Below, one piece after another: positions 1-6,890 of a stretch of 64,000 nt of DNA. The notes under the pieces are model-generated. The model saw only the letters and a list, made by a program, of their open reading frames with translations, had not been told where the DNA came from and made no database searches. Origin of the DNA: JAKQHY01 sp034429475 (GTDB lineage: Bacteria > Chloroflexota > Anaerolineae > B4-G1 > SLSP01). Position 1 is the first letter of the stretch. Each line of letters opens with the position of its first letter. The DNA lies in assembly GCA_034429475.1 (NCBI GenBank), contig DAOUGD010000126.1:62001-126000 (forward strand). The letters are read 5' to 3'. A program made the translations under genes and the position numbers.

Positions 1-2
1 GC

Positions 3-653
3 CTACACGACGTGCTGGATATGTACATCGGCCAGAGCGAGCAGAATTTGCACGCGATCTTCGAGGCGGCGCGGCGTCACGCGCCCTGCGTGCTGTTCTT
101 TGATGAAGTGGACGCCCTCGGCGCGAAGCGTTCCGATATGCGCTACAGTTCGATGCGGCAGGTCATCAATCAGTTCCTCTCCGAGATGGACGGTGTGACC
201 ACGTCGAATGAAGGCGTGTTGATTCTGGCCGCCACCAACGCGCCGTGGCACCTCGATTCGGCGCTGCGCCGGCCGGGGCGGTTTGACCGGGTGATCTTCG
301 TACCGCCGCCGGACGTGCCCGCGCGCGCCGCCATCCTGCAATTGATGCTCGCCGACAAGCCCACGCAGTCCATTGACTACGGGCGGCTGGCGCGCGAGAC
401 GGAGGGCTTCTCCGGCGCGGACTTGCGCGGCATCGTGGACGTGGCCGTCGAGGGCAAGCTGCGCGTGGCGATGCAGACCGGCATCCCCAAGCCGCTGACG
501 ACGGACGACCTGCGGGCCGCCCTCAAAGCCGCGCGCGCCACCACCCAGGAATGGTTCGAGACCGCCCGCAACTACGCCATCTACGCCAACGAAGGCGGCA
601 CTTACGATGAGGTGCTGGACTATTTGAAGGTGGCGCGGAAGGGAAAGTTGTGA
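3..653 (+). CDS. AAA ATPase, C-terminal part (5' end outside window)
   Basis: The gene is already open at the window edge, with codons in frame from base 3, so the N-terminus and Walker A loop are missing. What remains is the second half of a classical AAA module: the segment MYIGQSEQNL, Walker B (VLFFDEVDAL), sensor 1 (ILAATNAP), the second region of homology with its arginine finger (RRPGRFDRVIF) and the helical lid with a GAD sensor-2 motif (SGADLRGIV). These are features of the Cdc48/FtsH/katanin-like AAA clade, which uses ATP hydrolysis to remodel or unfold proteins. About 60 residues after the lid are not recognisable. A TPR membrane protein follows after a 7-bp tandem repeat, and AAA and TPR proteins may cooperate, but the substrate cannot be told from this fragment. 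Confidence 0.9.
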   Translation, partial: LHDVLDMYIGQSEQNLHAIFEAARRHAPCVLFFDEVDALGAKRSDMRYSSMRQVINQFLSEMDGVTTSNEGVLILAATNAPWHLDSALRRPGRFDRVIFVPPPDVPARAAILQLMLADKPTQSIDYGRLARETEGFSGADLRGIVDVAVEGKLRVAMQTGIPKPLTTDDLRAALKAARATTQEWFETARNYAIYANEGGTYDEVLDYLKVARKGKL

Positions 654-663
654 GACGAACTGC

Positions 664-719
664 GAATTACGAATTACGAATTACGAATTACGAATTGCGA
701 ATTGCGAATTGCGAATTAC
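664..719. repeat. Heptanucleotide tandem repeat, 8 units
   Basis: Eight consecutive 7-bp units follow one another without spacers: four of GAATTAC, three of GAATTGC, then one GAATTAC. They fill most of the 84-bp gap between the AAA ATPase and TPR genes. The same unit family recurs at 31396-31458. The array has no spacer-repeat alternation, so it is not CRISPR. It resembles in style the short tandemly repeated heptanucleotides known from heterocystous cyanobacteria. Confidence 0.9.
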
Positions 720-737
720 GTGCTGAGGTAGGCAACG

Positions 738-2036
738 ATGCAACAAGTGATCACTGATTTGGCGCGGGCGCAGGCTTTGGTGGATACGCGGCGGTACAAG
801 GACGCTGAATCCGTGCTGCGGCGGGCGCTGGCGCAGGCGCCGCTGGCGGCGGAGGCGCATTCGCTGCTGGCGTTCACGCTCTATCACCAGGATCGCAACG
901 AGGAGGCGCTGCTCGAAGCGCGCACGGCGGTGGGGCTGACGCCGGACGCCGCCGGCCCACATTACGTCGAGGCAGTGGTGCTGCTGGACATGGGGCAGCT
1001 CGATCCGGCGCTCCGCGCGATCAAGGAGGCGTTGCGGCTGGACCCGGAACGGCCGGCCTATTACGCCGTGCAGGGTCACATCTACGAGCGCAAGAAGGAG
1101 TGGGGGGCGGCCCTGCGCGCGGCGGAAGCCGGCTTGCAGTTGGATCCAACGCACGTCGGCTGTATAAACTTGCGGGCGATGGCGCAGGTGGGCCTGGGAC
1201 GCGAGGACGCCGCCGGCGCGACGCTCAAGGCGGCGCTGGCGCAGGAGCCGGAGAACGCGCTCACACACGCCAACCAGGGCTGGGCGATGCTTCACCAGGG
1301 GCAATACGAGCAGGCTTTCATCCACTTCCGCGAGGCGCTGCGCCTGGATCCGACGTTGGAATGGGCGCGCGACGGCATCGTGGAAGCGATGCGGGCGCGC
1401 AACCCGCTCTACCGCCCGATCTTGATGTACTTCCTGTGGATGTCGCGCCTGACGACGGGGGAGCAGTGGGGCGTGATTGCGGCGCTCTCCGGCGTGCGGC
1501 GCGTATTGCGCATCGTCGCCCAGCAAGTGCCGGCGCTTTACGTGATCGCGATTCCGTTTTCGCTGCTGTTCGCCCTGTTCGCTTTTCTGACGTGGACGGG
1601 CCGCCCGCTGTTCGCGCTCGTCCTGCGGCTGGATCGGTTTGGCCGGCTGGCGCTGTCGCGGGAAGAGATCGCGGCATCCAACTGGGTGGGGGCGTGCTTG
1701 CTGGCGACGTTGCTTTCAGGGGCGGCGGTCGTGCTGGCGGTAATCCCGACGGGATTGTGGGGTTGGCCGCTGCTTTCGCTGCCCTTCCTGGCGTTCTCGC
1801 TGGCGAGCCTGCTGTTGATGATGCCGGTGGCGGGCGTGTTCCGCGTCAAATCGGGGTGGCGGCGCGGTATCTTGACCACCTACACGCTCTTCCTGGTCAT
1901 CACTGCGTTGGTGATGTTGGGCTTTGGGTTGACGACGACCCCCTGGGGCTACGGCATCGCCATCATCGCCGGCGGGGTGTTTTTAGTGCTGTGGTCGCTG
2001 TATTCGTTGGCGGCGAATATTCTGCTCTCGGTTTGA
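738..2036 (+). CDS. TPR-repeat integral membrane protein
   Basis: This 432-residue protein has two halves. Residues about 1-210 are tandem tetratricopeptide repeats with typical Trp/Leu/Gly/Ala/Pro spacing (for example AALRAAEAGLQLDPTH and AFIHFREALRLDPT), forming a cytoplasmic helical scaffold for protein-protein contacts. Residues about 265-430 hold four or five hydrophobic helices and end almost directly after the last one. There is no cleavable signal peptide. The ATG at 738 is preceded by a GAGGTAGG ribosome site. The protein follows a truncated AAA ATPase gene and could be its membrane anchor or adaptor, which is inference from neighbourhood only. No enzymatic motif is visible. Confidence 0.8.
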   Translation: MQQVITDLARAQALVDTRRYKDAESVLRRALAQAPLAAEAHSLLAFTLYHQDRNEEALLEARTAVGLTPDAAGPHYVEAVVLLDMGQLDPALRAIKEALRLDPERPAYYAVQGHIYERKKEWGAALRAAEAGLQLDPTHVGCINLRAMAQVGLGREDAAGATLKAALAQEPENALTHANQGWAMLHQGQYEQAFIHFREALRLDPTLEWARDGIVEAMRARNPLYRPILMYFLWMSRLTTGEQWGVIAALSGVRRVLRIVAQQVPALYVIAIPFSLLFALFAFLTWTGRPLFALVLRLDRFGRLALSREEIAASNWVGACLLATLLSGAAVVLAVIPTGLWGWPLLSLPFLAFSLASLLLMMPVAGVFRVKSGWRRGILTTYTLFLVITALVMLGFGLTTTPWGYGIAIIAGGVFLVLWSLYSLAANILLSV

Positions 2037-2054
2037 TTCTTGATGGAATTTAGC

Positions 2055-2082
2055 TTGACAAAGCATGCAAATGCTGTATAAC
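2055..2082 (+). promoter_or_regulatory. Sigma70-type promoter of the ABC importer genes
   Basis: A consensus -35 box TTGACA (2055-2060) is followed by a 16-bp spacer and a -10 box TATAAC (2077-2082). The spacer contains the inverted repeat AGCAT-GCAA-ATGCT, a possible operator in a position where a repressor would block RNA polymerase. The promoter precedes the permease genes by about 85 bp. Confidence 0.65.
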
Positions 2083-2151
2083 GTTTCAAGTTGGTGACTT
2101 TCCTGTAGTGTTTGCAACAAGCCATTTGTTGTTTAGCGATTGCCTCACACA

Positions 2152-2160
2152 AAAGGAGGT
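2152..2160 (+). promoter_or_regulatory. Strong Shine-Dalgarno sequence ahead of a non-standard start
   Basis: AAAGGAGGT is a near-perfect anti-16S match. In the permease frame the codon at the ideal distance (six bases after GGAGG) is ATC at 2166. The nearest in-frame ATG is far downstream at 2226, and the only in-frame TTG (2112) is upstream of the site. A GTG at 2161 is out of frame and reads only 30 codons to a TGA at 2251. Confidence 0.7.
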
Positions 2161-2165
2161 GTGAA

Positions 2166-3167
2166 ATCGAAACTACAACCTCTCCAAAGTCAGCTCCGCA
2201 GAAGAAATCTCGGTGGAACAGGAATATGGTCTACAGTAACTTATCTTATCTGACCATGGTTTTGCCGGGGGCAATCTGGTTGTTTCTGTTCTCGTATCTT
2301 CCCATGCCGGGCATCATTATGGCCTTCAAAACCTATCGGCTGGTCAAACCTCCCGCCGACGCTTTTATTCAAAACAAGTTTATTTACAGCCTGATTAAAA
2401 GCCCCTGGGTCGGGCTGGATAACTTCAGATACTTGACCCTGCCCACGAATGTAGACGCCACGTTGACGTACATCCGCAATACGGTTTTGTACAACCTGCT
2501 CTTCATGGTGGTGGGGTTGGTGCTTTCGGTGGCGCTGGCGGTCATGATTTTCGAGATGACCAACCGGTTCCTGGCAAAGTTCTACCACTCCGTTTTCTTC
2601 CTCCCCTTCTTTATCTCCTGGATCGTGGTCGCTTACGTGGTTTATGCGTTGGGCAGCTCGGAGGGGATCATCAACGGCATCATCGAGCCGCTGGGAATGG
2701 CGCCGATAGAAGTCTATAAAGAAAAGGCTTTTTGGCCGTTCATTTTCCTGATAGCCAACATTTGGAAATATACCGGCAATGGGTCTATTGTTTACCTGGC
2801 CACCATTACCGGTATTGATCGGGAGCTTTACGAAGCTGCGGCTATTGACGGCGCCGGGAAATGGAAACAGTTTACCAATATTACATTGCCCCACCTGATT
2901 CCGGTCATCGTGTTGCTGCAAATTCTGGCCGTGGGGCGTATCTTCGGGTCCGACTTTGATATGTTCTATACCCTCCCGAATGGCGCCGCGCTCGTCAGGG
3001 ATGTCACCCAGACGTTGGATGTCTTTGTGTACAGCATGTTGCGGAGCAATCAGCCGCTTGGTTATCCTGCGGCGGCCGGGTTCTTGCAGTCTATTGTCGG
3101 CTTCGTTCTTATTCTGATCACCAATACTATTGTGCGCAAGACCCGCCCGGAAATGGCCCTGTTCTAA
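2166..3167 (+). CDS. Carbohydrate ABC transporter permease, LplB-like
   Basis: This is a six-helix inner-membrane permease of the MalF/LplB type, which forms half of the channel of a carbohydrate ABC importer. After a basic N-terminal tail comes the first membrane helix with the LplB-like sequence LPGAIWLFLFSYLPMPG. Five more helices follow, and the cytoplasmic EAA loop that docks the ATPase is clear near residues 220-245 (LYEAAAIDGAGKWKQF). The start is uncertain. The best ribosome site favours the ATC codon at 2166 (333 residues); ATG at 2226, with a weak AGGA site, gives a 313-residue protein; TTG at 2112 would begin upstream of the ribosome site. The second permease begins 14 bases downstream. 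No ATPase gene is nearby, so a shared MsmK-type ATPase encoded elsewhere is likely. Confidence 0.88.
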   Translation: METTTSPKSAPQKKSRWNRNMVYSNLSYLTMVLPGAIWLFLFSYLPMPGIIMAFKTYRLVKPPADAFIQNKFIYSLIKSPWVGLDNFRYLTLPTNVDATLTYIRNTVLYNLLFMVVGLVLSVALAVMIFEMTNRFLAKFYHSVFFLPFFISWIVVAYVVYALGSSEGIINGIIEPLGMAPIEVYKEKAFWPFIFLIANIWKYTGNGSIVYLATITGIDRELYEAAAIDGAGKWKQFTNITLPHLIPVIVLLQILAVGRIFGSDFDMFYTLPNGAALVRDVTQTLDVFVYSMLRSNQPLGYPAAAGFLQSIVGFVLILITNTIVRKTRPEMALF

Positions 3168-3181
3168 AGGACTGACCTGCT

Positions 3182-4144
3182 ATGAATATACCGATGAAAT
3201 CCGAAACGCAATCAATGGGTAAGCTTTTTTCGTCAAAGAAGCCGCGACAGCAGCGAGATATGCTGGCCCTTTCACCAACGACCAATATGCTGTTTACTAT
3301 CGTGCTGGGCGTGTGTTGCATCCTGACATTAATTCCCATTTACGTGATCGTCATGGCCTCGCTCACGTCGGAGGCTTCGCTGACGGCAGACGGCTACCAG
3401 TTATGGCCGAAGGAGTTTTCGGTCATGGCCTATAAGTTCCTTTTTAGCCAGGGTTCGATTGTCATTACAGCTTATAAAAACACGATTATCTCCACTGTGG
3501 CCGGCACAATCCTCTCTGTTTTCATGGTGGCGTTCTATGCCTATCCGCTTTCGAGAGACAATTTTAAGTTCAGAACCTTCTTCACCTTTTATGCTTTTTT
3601 CACCATGCTATTCGGCGGCGGACTGGTTTCCTATTACATGGTAACCCGGCAGATTTTGAAAATTCAAAACAGCCTGTGGGCTTTGTTCTTGCCCTCCGCT
3701 TTCAGCCCTTTCTGGGTGATTGTCATGCGCACTTTCTACAAGGCAAATGTGCCCAATGAGGTCATCGAGTCCGCCCGTATGGATGGCGCCAGTGAATGGC
3801 GCACGCTTTTCGAGATCGTTATGCCGCTGGCTATCCCCGGTCTGGCAACGGTGGCGCTGTTTAGCGCGATCGGCATTTGGAACAATTTCTTCAACTGTCT
3901 GCTGCTGGTGGACGAGGCGAAGTATTACAGTCTCCAGTTTACGATTTACACAACGTTGAACAATATTCGCTTCTTGCTTGAAAATGCGGATAAGATGCCG
4001 GGGATCGTCAACATTGCCGAACTTCCCTCGCAGACGTTCCGCATGGCGATGGCGGTCGTGACCGTTGGCCCCATTGTCTTCGCATATCCCTTCTTTCAGC
4101 GGTACTTTATTCGAGGGTTGACCATCGGCGCGGTTAAGGGATGA
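3182..4144 (+). CDS. Carbohydrate ABC transporter permease, LplC/YtcP-like
   Basis: The partner permease, 320 residues, of the MalG/LplC type. A polar N-terminal stretch of about 35 residues precedes six membrane helices. The EAA loop reads EVIESARMDGASEWRTLF and is followed by the usual IVMPLAIPGLA. The C-terminus ends with the family-typical YPFFQRYFIRGLTIGAVKG. It is co-transcribed with the upstream permease (14-bp gap), and together the two form the heterodimeric channel fed by the lipoprotein encoded at 4377. LplB/LplC/LipO-type systems import oligosaccharides, often plant-polysaccharide fragments; the actual sugar cannot be read from sequence. Confidence 0.9.
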   Translation: MNIPMKSETQSMGKLFSSKKPRQQRDMLALSPTTNMLFTIVLGVCCILTLIPIYVIVMASLTSEASLTADGYQLWPKEFSVMAYKFLFSQGSIVITAYKNTIISTVAGTILSVFMVAFYAYPLSRDNFKFRTFFTFYAFFTMLFGGGLVSYYMVTRQILKIQNSLWALFLPSAFSPFWVIVMRTFYKANVPNEVIESARMDGASEWRTLFEIVMPLAIPGLATVALFSAIGIWNNFFNCLLLVDEAKYYSLQFTIYTTLNNIRFLLENADKMPGIVNIAELPSQTFRMAMAVVTVGPIVFAYPFFQRYFIRGLTIGAVKG

Positions 4145-4163
4145 AACATAGGTTTTCTGTAGA

Positions 4164-4215
4164 GGGGATCAGGGATTAGGGATTGGGGTGGCCCGATCCT
4201 TAATTTCTAATCCCC
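4164..4215. repeat. Imperfect dyad made of GGGATTA-type heptamers
   Basis: GGGGATCAGGGATTAGGGATT on the left is answered by TAATTTCTAATCCCC on the right, so the RNA could form an imperfect hairpin in the gap between the second permease and the binding-protein gene. The same GGGATTA unit forms a perfect hairpin at 6781-6816. Hairpins here may also stabilise or attenuate the permease message relative to the binding-protein message. Confidence 0.65.
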
Positions 4216-4268
4216 GCCACTATTTTCAGGGCGTTGGAGAGGAGGTGTCACAGAATGCTCGGAGTTCC

Positions 4269-4298
4269 TTGACGTAGCTAGGGACGGGCAGCCATAAT
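4269..4298 (+). promoter_or_regulatory. Possible internal promoter of the binding-protein gene
   Basis: TTGACG (4269-4274) and CATAAT (4293-4298) are separated by 18 bp, about 80 bp before the lipoprotein start codon. A separate promoter would allow the binding protein to be made in excess over the permeases, as is usual for ABC importers. The match is moderate. Confidence 0.45.
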
Positions 4299-4376
4299 GA
4301 TGAATCAATGGGTTTGGAAGATAGATCAACTGTGTGTTGCTTAAATTCAATTAGCTCAAAGAAGGAAGGAGAAACT

Positions 4377-5966
4377 ATGTCTAGCAAATTGTCACGTCGT
4401 CAGTTTATGCAGGTCGCTGGTTTGACCACGCTCGGTGGCGCGCTTGCCGCTTGTGGTAAACCCACCGCAGAACCCACCCAGGCGCCGGCTGCCGAGGCTA
4501 CGAAGGCCCCCGAGCCTACCGCTGCCCCTCCCGCCGAAACCGCGATTCTCGACTACTACATCGTCGGCGCCGGAGATACCGATCAGCGCCCGCTGGTTGA
4601 AGCTGCGATCAACGAATACATTCAACCCCTGATCAACGCCAACGTGGTCTTCCACGTCATCGGCTGGGGCGACTGGGCTTCCAAGTCCGTGACCGGCATC
4701 CAGGCCGGTGAGAAGATGGATATCTTCTTCACCGCCGACTGGTATTACTACATGCAGTTGACCACCGAAGGGCTGTTCACCCCGTTGAACGACAACGATG
4801 GGCCGAACGGCAACCTGCTCGAGAAGTACGGCCAGGGCATTTTGAAGAGCTTAAATCCCGCGTTCATCACCGGCACGCAGATTGATGGCGTCAACTACGC
4901 GATTCCCACCAACAAGGAACTGACCGTTCCCGAAGGATTCCTCTACAACGTCGCGTGGGCTGAAGAAATCGGTTTGACCGAGGCCGAAGCCGCCAAGGTC
5001 AAGAGCTACCGGGATATGGAACCCTGGCTGGAAAAGGCCAAGGCCGCTCACCCGGATGAGTATCCCTACCTGACGGATGGGCGGGATGGCTTCTCGCCCT
5101 GGCCGCAGGACCTCGCCAGTGGCGTCAATGGGCAACTGATCAACATGAAGTTGGCTCCCGATGCGAGTGGCAAGTTCGATGAGACTATCCTTAGCGTGAT
5201 GGAACAGGATGTGACCAAGGAACGCCTGATGATCATGCACGAATGGTACAAAAAGGGCTGGATTCACCCGGACGCCGGCCTGACCACCTTTGACACCAGC
5301 GTGTACCTGAATGCGGGTAAGTTCTTGATCGAACCGATGCCGCTGAAAGGCAACAACATCAAGGCGCAGGAAATGATGAACGCTTCCGGCAATGCTGATC
5401 TGAAGCTGAAGGAAATCTACGGTCAACCCAAGGTCAACATCACCACCCACGCCGGCGGCTCCATGCTCGCCATCCCCGCCATGTCCGAGTACCCGGTGCA
5501 GGCCATGCAGTACATCAACCTGCTGCACACCGATCCGAAAGTGATCAATATGCAACTGTTTGGCGTCGAGGGCACCCACTGGGAATACGAGGCCGATGGC
5601 CGCGTGAACCTCATCAACAGCGCGTGGTACGGCGCGCACGCCGGCGCGTGGACGGTGGGGAACACCATGCTCCAGGCCGTCACCAACAAGGAAGACCCGG
5701 ACAAAAACCGGATGCTGATCGAGTACTCTAACGATTCGATCAACCATGTGGCGCTGGGCTTCCGCTTCCGCACCGGCCCCATTGACCCCGAGCTGACCGC
5801 AGTGAATGCCGTCGTTGATGGCATGAACCGGGCGCTACAGACCGGCTACGTGGATCCCGAAGTCGAACTGCCCAAGTACATTGAGGACTTGAAGGCCGCC
5901 GGCCTCGACAAGATCAAGGCCGAGGTCGAGAAGCAGTACGGCGAGTGGAAGGCGAAGAAGGGCTAA
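4377..5966 (+). CDS. Extracellular sugar-binding lipoprotein of ABC importer (LplA/YtcQ-like)
   Basis: Binding protein of 529 residues. The start at ATG 4377 is fixed by the ribosome site GAAGGAAGGAG and by the signal sequence it produces: a twin-arginine-like motif SRRQFMQVAG, a short hydrophobic stretch and a lipobox LAAC, so the mature protein is lipid-anchored at Cys about 24. A Pro/Ala/Glu/Thr-rich linker (about residues 25-52) precedes the two-lobed ligand-binding domain. The last 100 residues match the DUF3502-type C-terminus of LplA-like proteins (ALGFRFRTGPIDPELTAVNA ... LKAAGLDKIKAEVEKQYGEW). Such proteins deliver oligosaccharides to LplB/LplC-type permeases, here encoded just upstream. 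A strong terminator follows. Confidence 0.9.
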   Translation: MSSKLSRRQFMQVAGLTTLGGALAACGKPTAEPTQAPAAEATKAPEPTAAPPAETAILDYYIVGAGDTDQRPLVEAAINEYIQPLINANVVFHVIGWGDWASKSVTGIQAGEKMDIFFTADWYYYMQLTTEGLFTPLNDNDGPNGNLLEKYGQGILKSLNPAFITGTQIDGVNYAIPTNKELTVPEGFLYNVAWAEEIGLTEAEAAKVKSYRDMEPWLEKAKAAHPDEYPYLTDGRDGFSPWPQDLASGVNGQLINMKLAPDASGKFDETILSVMEQDVTKERLMIMHEWYKKGWIHPDAGLTTFDTSVYLNAGKFLIEPMPLKGNNIKAQEMMNASGNADLKLKEIYGQPKVNITTHAGGSMLAIPAMSEYPVQAMQYINLLHTDPKVINMQLFGVEGTHWEYEADGRVNLINSAWYGAHAGAWTVGNTMLQAVTNKEDPDKNRMLIEYSNDSINHVALGFRFRTGPIDPELTAVNAVVDGMNRALQTGYVDPEVELPKYIEDLKAAGLDKIKAEVEKQYGEWKAKKG

Positions 5967-6009
5967 AAACCCGTCGGTTGGGTTCGTAACCTGACCAGTG
6001 TTTAAAACG

Positions 6010-6046
6010 AAAGGGGCCGCCCTTGTCAAGGGGTAGCCCCTTTCCT
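6010..6046 (+). terminator. Rho-independent terminator of the ABC importer genes
   Basis: The stem arms AAAGGGGC (6010-6017) and GCCCCTTT (6036-6043) enclose an 18-base loop that contains a further small self-complementary part (CCCTT/AAGGG). It lies about 45 bp after the binding-protein stop codon and runs into a short T-rich stretch. Confidence 0.75.
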
Positions 6047-6100
6047 TATCTGATTGCGCAACTCCGCTTCTGAAAAACCGTATTAAAGAGTAACGCCGGT

Positions 6101-6128
6101 TTGACTTTCTTTTGTTCCCTTCTACAAT
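6101..6128 (+). promoter_or_regulatory. Sigma70-type promoter of the small membrane protein gene
   Basis: TTGACT (6101-6106) and TACAAT (6123-6128) are separated by 16 bp and lie about 75 bp before the ATG at 6204. The upstream terminator and this promoter make the small gene an independent unit. Confidence 0.6.
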
Positions 6129-6203
6129 GAGGCCAGCAAGGGTAAGCATTCTGGCGTCTATGACCCAAAATCTATTCAATACTGAAAGGAGTTAAGAAGT
6201 AAA

Positions 6204-6542
6204 ATGGATCCGCAAATGCAAATGGATGTAACGGATGATGATAAGTTATGGGCTATGTTGAGTTGGCTTCCGTACCTGGGCTGGATCGCGGCCCTGATCG
6301 TTGTTTTTACGGAGGATAAGAAACAGCGTAAGTTCATGATGTACAACGCCGTGCAATCGCTCGCTCTGAGTCTGGTGGGTGGCGTCTTGACGGCGGTGCT
6401 GAGCTTTGTGGTGATCGGCTGTGTCATTGGCGTCGCCTGGCTTGTCTATGCCATCTATCTGGCGATTCAGGCCTACCAGGGCAACTGGGTCACAGTGCCG
6501 GTGATTACCGACTTCTGCAAGAACCAGGGCTGGATCAGCTAA
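6204..6542 (+). CDS. Small DUF4870/Tic20-like membrane protein
   Basis: A 112-residue protein with a charged start (MDPQMQMDVTDDDKLWAMLS) and three or four hydrophobic helices: LSWLPYLGWIAALIVVF, then after a basic turn (EDKKQRKFMMYNAVQSLAL) SLVGGVLTAVLSFVVIGCV and IGVAWLVYAIYLAIQAYQG. The pattern of a helix pair around a K/R-rich FMxYNAxQSL segment is characteristic of the DUF4870/Tic20-like group of small membrane proteins, whose bacterial role is unknown. It has its own promoter and terminator, so it is monocistronic. An AAAGGAG site lies a little far (12 bp) from the ATG. Confidence 0.75.
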   Translation: MDPQMQMDVTDDDKLWAMLSWLPYLGWIAALIVVFTEDKKQRKFMMYNAVQSLALSLVGGVLTAVLSFVVIGCVIGVAWLVYAIYLAIQAYQGNWVTVPVITDFCKNQGWIS

Positions 6543-6557
6543 CTGGTTGCGAGTCGC

Positions 6558-6597
6558 AAAAACGGCTTCCCTTACTCCAAGGGAAGCCGTTTTTTTG
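6558..6597 (+). terminator. Strong rho-independent terminator
   Basis: AAACGGCTTCCCTT pairs perfectly with AAGGGAAGCCGTTT around a five-base loop and is followed by a run of T, the textbook form. It lies 16 bp downstream of the small membrane protein gene. Its T-run overlaps the -35 box of the next promoter. Confidence 0.93.
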
Positions 6598-6623
6598 ACG
6601 CGCGTTCATCCGTGTGGTATACT
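6595..6623 (+). promoter_or_regulatory. Sigma70-type promoter, probably of recJ
   Basis: TTGACG (6595-6600) and TATACT (6618-6623) are separated by the optimal 17 bp. The site begins inside the T-run of the preceding terminator. The transcript would start near 6630 and carry a leader of about 260 bases, including two dyad repeats, before recJ. Confidence 0.65.
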
Positions 6624-6642
6624 CCTCTGAAAATAAAGACTA

Positions 6643-6712
6643 TTTCACGCAAAGGCGCAAAGACGCAAAGTAAAAAACAAGAACTTGGCGAGCTTGGCGT
6701 CTTTGCGTGAAA
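6643..6712. repeat. Inverted repeat with CGCAAAGR octamers
   Basis: TTTCACGCAAAG (6643-6654) is followed by two more CGCAAAG units, then after about 35 bases by the exact complement CTTTGCGTGAAA (6701-6712). The RNA would form a long stem in the recJ leader. No coding potential is seen in the stretch from 6543 to 6890, which holds only the terminator, promoter and two dyad repeats listed here. Confidence 0.85.
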
Positions 6713-6780
6713 TTTTCATTCGACCGCTGGTGAACGGCCGGTTAATGATGAATTCCCTTGAAAATTGGGAATGGGGATTA

Positions 6781-6816
6781 GGGATTAGGGATTGGGTACC
6801 CCCAATCCCTAATCCC
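6781..6816. repeat. Perfect 16-bp inverted repeat of GGGATTA units
   Basis: GGGATTAGGGATTGGG (6781-6796) and CCCAATCCCTAATCCC (6801-6816) are exact complements around a four-base loop. The left arm is preceded by another GGATTA unit. It lies 75 bp ahead of the recJ start and could fold in the leader RNA. It has no T-run, so it is not a standard terminator. Confidence 0.85.
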
Positions 6817-6890
6817 CACTATCTAATCCTCCCGTGTTTTACGTTTTACGAAATGGGGTAGATAGTGTGCTCCCCAGATTGGAGTATCTG

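Noticed and set aside
664..719. Possible CRISPR array
   Set aside because: Units are 7 bp and contiguous with no spacers, and no cas gene is in the window.
1100..2053. 317-codon frame overlapping the first TPR gene
   Set aside because: Gly/Ala/Arg-rich composition without domain signs; the TPR protein in the other frame has clear repeats and helices.
2161..2253. Thirty-codon frame from GTG 2161 as a real gene
   Set aside because: The ribosome site would be only one or two bases from the GTG and the peptide has no recognisable features. It is kept only as a possible leader in the findings.
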